This document shows positions 42,675 to 48,152 of a stretch of 48,152 nucleotides of DNA, piece by piece. Within the stretch, counting starts at the first letter, position 1, and each line of letters opens with the position of its first letter. Source of the DNA: Thermomonas flagellata (GTDB lineage Bacteria; Pseudomonadota; Gammaproteobacteria; Xanthomonadales; Xanthomonadaceae). Location: contig NZ_JAJOZK010000014.1 of assembly GCF_022419185.1 (NCBI RefSeq), positions 1 through 48,152 on the forward strand. The letters are read 5' to 3'. Position numbers and translations under genes: made by a program. The notes beneath the pieces are model-generated. The model was given only the letters and a program-made list of their open reading frames with translations. It did not search any database and had not been told where the DNA came from.

Positions 42675-43181
42675 TCACGGGCGCCAGGTGGTCATGCACT
42701 GGCCGCTGAGGGTGAAGGGGGCGCCGCCTGCGTCCTGTCCACTCCCGCTGAAACGGCCATCCGGCGTCACCGTGAGCTGGGTGAGCCGTGCGTCATAGGC
42801 CACCGGCATCCCGGCGGTCTTCTCCGCAATCGTCAGCCTACCCGTGTCCCCCGGCTTGAGCAGGTTGCCGTCGAGCACCAGGTTCCACTGCCCGTCCGCG
42901 CTATTGCCGCCCGCCTGGAGGGTATGGGGGCCGATGCTGGTGCACACGTTCAAGGCGAACGCGGTGTCGCCGCGGGGCCAGCGTACCTGCGCCGTCAGTG
43001 CCGGCTTGGCGCCGTGGCCCGCGGCATCCTGCGGCGCTGGGGCGGCATCCGGGGCCGGTGCGGGCGCGTCCGGCGCCTTCCCGCATCCTGCAAGCAGCAG
43101 CAGGATCGAACAGGCCTGCGCCAGGCCCGGCCGGATGACGGCAAGATGCGGTGGAAAAGACCCCCGAATGGCGGATGTCAT
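42675..43181 (-). CDS. Putative lipoprotein of unknown function
   Basis: 168 residues. Signal peptide with lipobox LAGC (Cys near residue 36), then a Pro/Ala-rich linker (KAPDAPAPAPDAAPAPQDAA) and a beta-rich domain of ~100 residues (VRWPRGDTAFALNVCTSIGP, NLVLDGNLLKPGDTGRLTI, GQCMTTWRP) with two further Cys that may pair. No family recognised. ATG 43181 is supported by GGAGG just upstream; the frame stays open to 43436 but without a better start. Last gene of typical core composition before the GC-poorer segment. Confidence 0.72.
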   Translation of the reverse strand: MTSAIRGSFPPHLAVIRPGLAQACSILLLLAGCGKAPDAPAPAPDAAPAPQDAAGHGAKPALTAQVRWPRGDTAFALNVCTSIGPHTLQAGGNSADGQWNLVLDGNLLKPGDTGRLTIAEKTAGMPVAYDARLTQLTVTPDGRFSGSGQDAGGAPFTLSGQCMTTWRP

Positions 43182-43514
43182 GCAAGGCCTCCTCAGGTTG
43201 CCGGCGCTGAGCGCCCCTTCGTCGATTGCAAACGGATTCCGGCTAGATGACGGCCACCCTGCCCCTCGGCCCGGACCTGATCTCACGCGAGAACGTCCAT
43301 TCCATGCGGCGGCCCGGAGCAAACGCAGGACCGTGCTGGAGTCTGTGACCCGCCGGCTGCGTCCGATGCGGAGACCGGTTGCCGCACGGAAATGGTGGTG
43401 CAGACACCACCGAAACACAACCCGGATTCCGAACAAGATAGCAAGTCAGCGGGCTTGAGGGCGGAGATTCGATGATTTGGCGCCGCTGGTGGTACGTCGT
43501 TCACGACGTGGGTG
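43182..43514. other. Intergenic gap at the core / acquired-segment boundary
   Basis: 333 nt with no convincing gene. It holds GGTGGTG/CACCACC (43394-43400, 43405-43411; 4-nt loop) and ACGTCGT/ACGACGT (43494-43500, 43503-43509), the latter 5 nt downstream of the methyltransferase stop and a possible terminator for the nurA-herA-methyltransferase operon. No tRNA, integrase or obvious att repeat. An open frame of 73 codons at 43283-43504 (minus) has no ribosome site and looks spurious. Confidence 0.5.
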
Positions 43515-44621
43515 TCATACCCGCATCGCCCAGACGTCGTACTCGACCATCGGCTTGGACTTTGTGCGCAGGAAGGTATCTGCCTGGCGTTTGCCCTCTG
43601 TCGCAGCCCCAGCCACCTTGATGGTCGTGATGCGCCAGCCGCTGTCAGTGAGGGAACTCTTGATTAGCTCCAGCGGGTCGGCGCGCCTGTCTGTGATACC
43701 GCCGAACCGGATGACCATCTTAGCCTCTTCGGCGCACACCTCATTGGCGTTGCGCCATACCCGGCGGAGATCTTCCGCGAAGGCCTCGGGGCTTGAATGA
43801 ACGATCTGGTCGCTACTGCTGTAGTCGACAACGTCGGCGCCACCCACGAACCAGTTGCGCAGCCACTGATCAGGAATGTAGGTCCTCATACCGTAGTACG
43901 GCGGCGAGGTGATCACCCAGTCGAATCGGGTTTCTGGTGTTTCCGGCTGGAGCGCTTCGGCCTGTCGGCTGTCTGCCAATCGCACGGTGCCCTTAGTGTC
44001 GTGCGAGGTTCCGTAGTAGCGTTTTGCACGCCGTTCGATCACGGCCAAGACATCAATTGGCTCAGGCGAAAGCCCTCGCGACCGCCAGAAGCGTGTCGCA
44101 TAGACAGGCTTAGGGGCGTAGGTGCGGGGGCATTGGTTGGAGAAGTAGCTTGGGAAGGTCTTCTGCTTTGGGCCATGCAGCGCACCCAGGACAATGCCCC
44201 GTAGTGCGACGCGGGCATCCGTCGTGCAGTCCTCCAGGAAAGCTTCCCGGAACCGACACAGCGCGTCCAGCACAGTCGGGTGAAACGCCCATTGCCAAAA
44301 CTCGCTGGTCGGGATGTGGCGCGCCTTACGTTCGGTCAGAATCCTGCGTGCTTCGGCAAGAATGTCATCAACGGTGGCCGTCGCGAGCTTGGACGCCGTA
44401 ATGGCTGCGGCAACCGGGCTGGAGTCCACCCCAAGGGAACGCAGCCCGACGAGTCGTGCCGCGAAATTGGTGGTGCCACGGCCACAGAAGGGATCTAGCA
44501 CGACATGGCCCGCCCGCGCGCTCCGCTGCAGGATGCCAAGCGGAAAATCGAGCGGGAACATCGTGAAGTACGGACAAATCCCATTCAGGGCGGCATCTTC
44601 ACGCAGAAGGGTAACGGTCAT
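43515..44621 (-). CDS. DNA methyltransferase (SPPY type), likely cytosine-N4 or adenine-N6
   Basis: 368 residues. Class I SAM-dependent DNA methyltransferase: motif I DPFCGRGTTNFAARL at about 43-57 binds SAM and catalytic motif IV TSPPYY is at 238-243. The order motif I - ~190 residues (possible target recognition) - motif IV is alpha-like, and SPPY is more typical of m4C than m6A enzymes. The head GICPYFTMFPLDFPLGIL is common in stand-alone methylases. ATG 44621 overlaps the herA stop (ATGA); the alternative ATG 44675 lies inside herA. Third gene of the nurA-herA operon; it could mark self DNA against the NurA-HerA nuclease. Confidence 0.88.
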   Translation of the reverse strand: MTVTLLREDAALNGICPYFTMFPLDFPLGILQRSARAGHVVLDPFCGRGTTNFAARLVGLRSLGVDSSPVAAAITASKLATATVDDILAEARRILTERKARHIPTSEFWQWAFHPTVLDALCRFREAFLEDCTTDARVALRGIVLGALHGPKQKTFPSYFSNQCPRTYAPKPVYATRFWRSRGLSPEPIDVLAVIERRAKRYYGTSHDTKGTVRLADSRQAEALQPETPETRFDWVITSPPYYGMRTYIPDQWLRNWFVGGADVVDYSSSDQIVHSSPEAFAEDLRRVWRNANEVCAEEAKMVIRFGGITDRRADPLELIKSSLTDSGWRITTIKVAGAATEGKRQADTFLRTKSKPMVEYDVWAMRV

Positions 44622-46732
44622 TTTCTGACTCTTATCCACGTTTTCCCGGTGCTCGGGTTCTTGAAAGTCTCCCACGCCGTAGGTTGTGGCCCGAACACTG
44701 CATTCATCGCCTTCGACACCAGGTTGTAAGCAAACTGACGACGGTCTTCCAAGTGTTCCGGCAAGTGGTCAATCAGGAACTGCTGAACCCCATACCACGG
44801 CATACCATTCTGGGATTCAAGTTTCTGACGAAGATCGTCATTCCCCCGCAAAGCTTCGATAGCGGTCCGCTCGATGGTCGCCATGACATCCATCGGCTCG
44901 ACTTCTCCGGTCTCCGCTTCTTCGGGGAACAAAGTGCCTGCATCTGGGGCTTGGGCCACGCGGGCCGTCGTCGCGGTCCACCCAATCGTTGCGAATTTGC
45001 TGCGCAGCGTTTGGGCGTAGGTGTTGCCCGCCGGCTGGTTGTAATCATGATCGCGCATCGAGAACATCTTCTCGAAGGACAGGGCGCGAAGGCTGACCGG
45101 ATAAGGCTTACCTCCCACCGAACTCCAGAACACACCCTGGCCCGGGATAGGTTCGTTGAGCAGGGAGCTCAGCAAGTCGTCGCTGAAATGAGCGTTGGCT
45201 CGTTTCAGCGACGTAAGATCCGCCGCCGACAGCAGGTGAAAAATGAACCAGTTGTCACCCTGGCTGAGGATCTCGACTGGAATGCTGCCCGGCTGCTGAG
45301 TGATCAGCAGCGCGCCCAGATCGTACTTACGCCCTTCCTTCACCCAGGCGATGTAGGGCTCTGCAGCCGGTGCGTTTTCGTTCAGCACCGATTGGGCTTC
45401 TTCGACGACTGCGATGGTCGGGATGGTCTTTGGGTCGGCCGCAGTGAATTCCTGTTGGTTCCGGTCGAAGATCCGGCGCAAGATCAGGCCCGAGAGAACG
45501 AGCGATTGGCCGCCGCGCATCTGCGAGACGTCAATGACGCACAGCTTCCCCTCGGAGAGCGCGTGAACCAGCATGTCCATAAGCTGGCTGCTCTTGTCAT
45601 GCAGCATCTTCACGATCGCTGTCATGTTGCCTCTGGCGGCCAGAGCCTCGGCCTCCTGCCGCTGAGGATCAAGGTCGAGCAGTCGGCAGATATCGTCAAG
45701 CGGCGTGGTGTTGCCGTTGGTGTCGATCAGGTTGACCAACGACTCCCACCGGTCTTGCGGAAGCCCGCGCAGCTTCCGAACGTTCTGCTGCTCCTGACGT
45801 TCCGGTCCGAGTGCGATTGAAATCACGTCTCCTGGGCGTAGGCGGCGAATATCCAGCTTGATGCCGCCAGCCACGAACGACTGGTAGAAAGGACTCGGAT
45901 TTTTCCTGTCGGTGAAGACGACGACCTTGTCCTCCAGAGCGGGGACATCGCACAGCCCTGGGCGGCCCTTGTCGTCGGGCCAGAAATATTCGCCATCTGG
46001 ATCGAAAATCACCGTGCCCACAGGGACCTGCTTGCCGGCGCGCTTGGTGACGAAGGGCGTCGTCTCGTAGAGCTTCGAGAAGAGCAGCTTGTTGAGATTG
46101 GATTTGCCGAAGCCCGCTCGGGCAAAGATAAAGCTGCGGCGAGATACGAGGGACTCGATGGGGAAGCGGACTAACACCTCCGGGTCGACCACCTGCATCC
46201 ATTCTTGCGACTGGAGTGATTTGCTGCCTGCGGCGTAGATGTACTCTCCGAAGGCCAGATGGCCGATGGGAGCGCCGTCAATGTTGTGACCGGCGATCTC
46301 GCGCAGCACCTCGTCGTTCGGAAAGGCTACCTTGCTACCGACATGGGGGAGTCGGCGATGCGAGGGGACGAAGGTCAGCCCCTTGCCATTCTTGCGCAGC
46401 ACGCCCAACACGCGGATGTTGACCCGGTACTTGAGGTACTGCTCGCGCAGGTCTTCGGGGATCGGCCGGTCCTCGCGGACTGCACGGATATTGAACTCCT
46501 CGCCGGAGCCGAACGACAGCTTGCCCTCTGAGGAGAAGGAGGCGATGCGGCCTAGCACGGCTTCGTCAGGCGTCTCCAATTGTACGAGGAGGAACTGCCC
46601 GTGCATCGGGATGTTCTGGAACTCATTCCGGTACGGCAGCACCAGGTCGGCGTGGAACTCCATGCCTCCTTGCTGGAAGCCCCGGAAGATGCCGACAACT
46701 TGCTCCCTGGGGAAGAGTTGGATTTTTGCCAT
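44618..46732 (-). CDS. herA: HerA-type hexameric DNA translocase ATPase (DUF87)
   Basis: 704 residues. N-terminal HAS-barrel-like beta domain (to ~150), then a FtsK/HerA RecA-like core: Walker A ARAGFGKSN (204-212), DPDGEYFW, Walker B-type TIAVVEEAQSVL, and the LLITQQPGSIPVEILSQGDNWF sensor region. The C-terminal ~120 residues are charged and probably interact with a partner. HerA pumps duplex DNA into the NurA nuclease in archaea and forms immune complexes with other nucleases in bacteria. Start 46732 is 11 nt after nurA, with GGGAG. Lower GC than the core genes. Confidence 0.9.
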   Translation of the reverse strand: MAKIQLFPREQVVGIFRGFQQGGMEFHADLVLPYRNEFQNIPMHGQFLLVQLETPDEAVLGRIASFSSEGKLSFGSGEEFNIRAVREDRPIPEDLREQYLKYRVNIRVLGVLRKNGKGLTFVPSHRRLPHVGSKVAFPNDEVLREIAGHNIDGAPIGHLAFGEYIYAAGSKSLQSQEWMQVVDPEVLVRFPIESLVSRRSFIFARAGFGKSNLNKLLFSKLYETTPFVTKRAGKQVPVGTVIFDPDGEYFWPDDKGRPGLCDVPALEDKVVVFTDRKNPSPFYQSFVAGGIKLDIRRLRPGDVISIALGPERQEQQNVRKLRGLPQDRWESLVNLIDTNGNTTPLDDICRLLDLDPQRQEAEALAARGNMTAIVKMLHDKSSQLMDMLVHALSEGKLCVIDVSQMRGGQSLVLSGLILRRIFDRNQQEFTAADPKTIPTIAVVEEAQSVLNENAPAAEPYIAWVKEGRKYDLGALLITQQPGSIPVEILSQGDNWFIFHLLSAADLTSLKRANAHFSDDLLSSLLNEPIPGQGVFWSSVGGKPYPVSLRALSFEKMFSMRDHDYNQPAGNTYAQTLRSKFATIGWTATTARVAQAPDAGTLFPEEAETGEVEPMDVMATIERTAIEALRGNDDLRQKLESQNGMPWYGVQQFLIDHLPEHLEDRRQFAYNLVSKAMNAVFGPQPTAWETFKNPSTGKTWIRVRK

Positions 46733-46743
46733 GCTGTGCTCCC

Positions 46744-47886
46744 TTATCCGTACCGGCGTTGAGCAGGATCTGCATCCTGAAGCTGAAACGCATCCAATGT
46801 CCCCGCGTCGCCACCGAGACTCGATCGAACACCTTCGTAAATGAAGTCCTGCAGAATGTCGAAATCAAAATCGACCAGAGCCGCGTTTTCGTGCGCCTTT
46901 TGCAGGCAACGGGGGTAGTGTGGCACCGGGAAGCCGTTGATCGCGTCGGCGAGCATCGAGCCGAGGATGATTTGAGCCTCGCTGACTTGTGGAACAAAGA
47001 TATCCACCGGCCACACCGGATCACGGCGGTGGGAGCCGAACTTCACCAGGAACATCTTGCCGCCGACGAACTTATTGATCTCTCCGCCCTCACCGGCGCG
47101 GTCATCGCCTCGGGCGAATTCCGACCAGACGTAGGCCTCTTCCTCCACCTCGCGAGGCACCTCCACGTAGGCCGGATAGTCGGTCTGCAGGACGCCTTCC
47201 AGTGCCATGGCGAGGCGATACCGTGAAAGCACCTTGCTGTGTTTGGCTACGCCAGCCAGGTACACCCGTCGGCGGCTCTTGCTCCACTGCGCTTCGATGC
47301 GCTCCTTCATGCCTTGGAGCAGTCGCTGGAACAGGTCCTTGGCGAAGACCTTGCTGCGCAGTAGGCCGTCGCAAATGATGAGTGTGTCGGTGCCGTAGTC
47401 CTTGCCGAGTATTTTGAACAGGATGGCCCACTCGACGAGCTCCCGGTAGACCTGCACCCAGCTGGGAGACACAGGCTTGTTTTTTTCTGGTCGTGGGAAG
47501 ACGGGGGAAAGGTTTTGAAGGGATGCTACGCCCAAGTACGCCATCATCTCGCCCAGCGCCGTGCGAGGTGTTCCATCCGGTTCGAACTGGCGCTTGTCGA
47601 GCTTGCCGATGGGTGTCGTCGGCGAGACCGCCTCCAGGCAGTACTCGTTGTTGCTGCTGTCCACCACCCGGACCAGCTGGATGAGGAAGGGGTCGAACTG
47701 GAGCTGGTTGTTGCCGCCATCGGTGCCGACCAGCGAGATCGACGTCGTGGCACGTGGTTGGATGCGGCGTGTGGCGCTCTTCAGAGGGCGAATCTCTTCG
47801 CGCAGTGCATCCAGCACCCCTTGGTCGGTGCCGATGCAGTCCGCGATGGCCTCCTTCAGTTGGGCCTGGCTTGCCGGGTCGATCAT
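46744..47886 (-). CDS. nurA: NurA-domain nuclease
   Basis: 380 residues. The NurA fold (RNase H-like nuclease) is indicated by SLVGTDGGNNQLQFDP with the metal-binding D56-G-G, the LIICDGLLRSK strand with a second Asp near 165, and a C-terminal VPHYPRCLQKAHENAAL region with a His that is common in NurA. In archaea NurA works with HerA and Mre11-Rad50 on DNA ends. ATG 47886 is chosen because AGGAGGGGGG directly precedes it; ATG 47901 adds five residues. First gene of the operon; divergent from the broken HTH gene. Confidence 0.88.
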   Translation of the reverse strand: MIDPASQAQLKEAIADCIGTDQGVLDALREEIRPLKSATRRIQPRATTSISLVGTDGGNNQLQFDPFLIQLVRVVDSSNNEYCLEAVSPTTPIGKLDKRQFEPDGTPRTALGEMMAYLGVASLQNLSPVFPRPEKNKPVSPSWVQVYRELVEWAILFKILGKDYGTDTLIICDGLLRSKVFAKDLFQRLLQGMKERIEAQWSKSRRRVYLAGVAKHSKVLSRYRLAMALEGVLQTDYPAYVEVPREVEEEAYVWSEFARGDDRAGEGGEINKFVGGKMFLVKFGSHRRDPVWPVDIFVPQVSEAQIILGSMLADAINGFPVPHYPRCLQKAHENAALVDFDFDILQDFIYEGVRSSLGGDAGTLDAFQLQDADPAQRRYG

Positions 47887-47989
47887 CCCCCCTCCTGCCA
47901 TCTAGCTGTTCAACCGTGTCCAATATTGCCGTATCCTAGCCAAGATTACCATCATCACCGGCCCCTGCCTGGTACCGGGTGAGGAAGCG
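47887..47989. promoter_or_regulatory. Divergent promoter gap, nurA operon versus HTH gene
   Basis: 103 nt. Plus strand TTCAAC (47909-47914), 17 nt, TATCCT (47932-47937) is a plausible promoter for the HTH gene. On the minus strand TAGGAT (47934-47939) or CAATAT (47923-47928) might be the nurA -10, without a good -35. The HTH product is a natural candidate to control both directions. Confidence 0.35.
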
Positions 47990-48052
47990 ATGAAAGAAGA
48001 CACTGGAGAGATATTCACCCTCGATGAGGTGGCGACGTCCCCCCGGTTTTGA
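47990..48052 (+). pseudogene. 5' stub of an excisionase-type helix-turn-helix gene, cut by an IS
   Basis: A good ribosome site (GAGGAAG) and ATG at 47990 begin MKEDTGEIFTLDEVA, which reads like the first turn of the MerR-like/excisionase DNA-binding domain (typically EIFTLDEVAAYLK...). After about 15-16 codons the frame enters the IS end and stops (TSPRF then TGA at 48050-48052). The rest of the gene, if still present, lies beyond the IS, off the right edge. Such small HTH proteins often regulate adjacent restriction or defence genes. Confidence 0.65.
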
Positions 48053-48152
48053 GTAGCGCCGCGATCTGGAGTCCAATCCCCAACAACAAGGAGATTGGAC
48101 GTGAAGAAGCGTTTTACCGAAGAACAGATCATCGGCTTCCTGCGTGAGGCCG
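48037..48152 (+). mobile_element. Left end of an IS3-family (IS407-like) insertion sequence, truncated by window
   Basis: The end sequence GTCCCCCCGGTTTTGAGTAG starts near 48037 and resembles IS407-group terminal repeats. A ribosome site (AAGGAG, 48088-48093) and an orfA start follow 60-65 nt inside. The right end, orfB, and target duplication are not in the window. The exact boundary to the base is uncertain by a few nt. Confidence 0.75.
48101..48152 (+). CDS. IS3-family transposase OrfA (5' part only)
   Basis: GTG start at 48101, 7 nt after AAGGAG. The visible 17 codons, VKKRFTEEQIIGFLREA, match the highly conserved N-terminus of the IS407-group OrfA helix-turn-helix protein. In full elements OrfA and OrfB are joined by -1 frameshifting to give the active transposase. 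Runs off the window edge. Confidence 0.85.
   Translation, partial: MKKRFTEEQIIGFLREA

Noticed and set aside
43283-43504. 73-codon frame in the boundary gap
   Set aside because: No ribosome site, no recognisable motif, overlaps two hairpins; likely chance.
43515-47886. A BREX, DISARM or phosphorothioation (Dnd/Dpt) system
   Set aside because: None of their signature genes (pglZ, drmA/B, dndB-E) is present; only HerA-like ATPase is shared with some of them.
1-48152. tRNA genes, CRISPR arrays, riboswitches, integrase
   Set aside because: No cloverleaf, spacer array, conserved riboswitch core or integrase frame could be recognised by eye on either strand.

Overview
The window is chromosomal DNA of a very GC-rich gammaproteobacterium. 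Gene content and order point to the Lysobacterales (Xanthomonadales; Lysobacter/Luteimonas/Xanthomonas relatives): a pilG-pilH-pilI-pilJ-chpA-chpB-chpC twitching-chemotaxis cluster without pilK, gshB followed by a tonB-like gene, and mrcB-yoaA-tsaB and relA neighbourhoods. Genus is not resolvable by eye. About 43 kb is compact core genome with overlapping genes (many ATGA junctions) and little intergenic DNA; the last ~4.6 kb is visibly poorer in GC and looks acquired.

Layout. 1-305: a strong sigma70-type promoter with GC-rich discriminator and a boxA-like leader reading left out of the window, most likely an rRNA operon start. 306-4967: DUF192 lipoprotein, rubredoxin (opposite strand), then thiE-hemL-voltage-gated cation channel-cystathionine gamma-synthase as one tight operon. 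4964-9475 (minus): response regulator and short-loop sensor kinase; nudE-cysQ-mazG-Mpo1-like, a house-cleaning hydrolase operon. 9505-11636 (plus): bioA-rsmE. 11651-22668 (minus): Pil-Chp operon controlling type IV pili, including a 1952-residue hybrid kinase ChpA with a ~330-residue Glu/Ala/Arg helical repeat, and a ChpB whose CheB-type catalytic Ser and His appear lost. 22818-24643: gshB-tonB-like. 24651-30340 (minus): mrcB (PBP1b)-yoaA/dinG helicase-tsaB-small exported protein. 30457-32550: a GT2-GT4 fusion glycosyltransferase. 32554-36207 (minus): relA and a TPR-like membrane protein. 36292-38073: ClC-family protein with CBS domains. 38104-42087 (minus): hrpA. 42129-42665: dps. 42675-43181 (minus): small lipoprotein.

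43515-48152 is an accessory segment: on the minus strand nurA (nuclease), herA (translocase ATPase) and a DNA methyltransferase (SPPY type) form a tight three-gene operon. Divergent from it is the 5' stub of an excisionase-type helix-turn-helix gene cut off by the left end of an IS3-family (IS407-like) insertion sequence that runs out of the window. I read this as a candidate restriction-modification-like or anti-phage module (HerA-NurA plus methyltransferase) and as the best candidate for an undescribed system here.

Window-wide patterns: each of the seven convergent gene junctions carries a GC-rich inverted repeat without a U-tract, usually enclosing a stop codon; several divergent gaps carry an AT-rich -10-like hexamer 6-8 nt before an ATG with no Shine-Dalgarno, suggesting leaderless transcripts.
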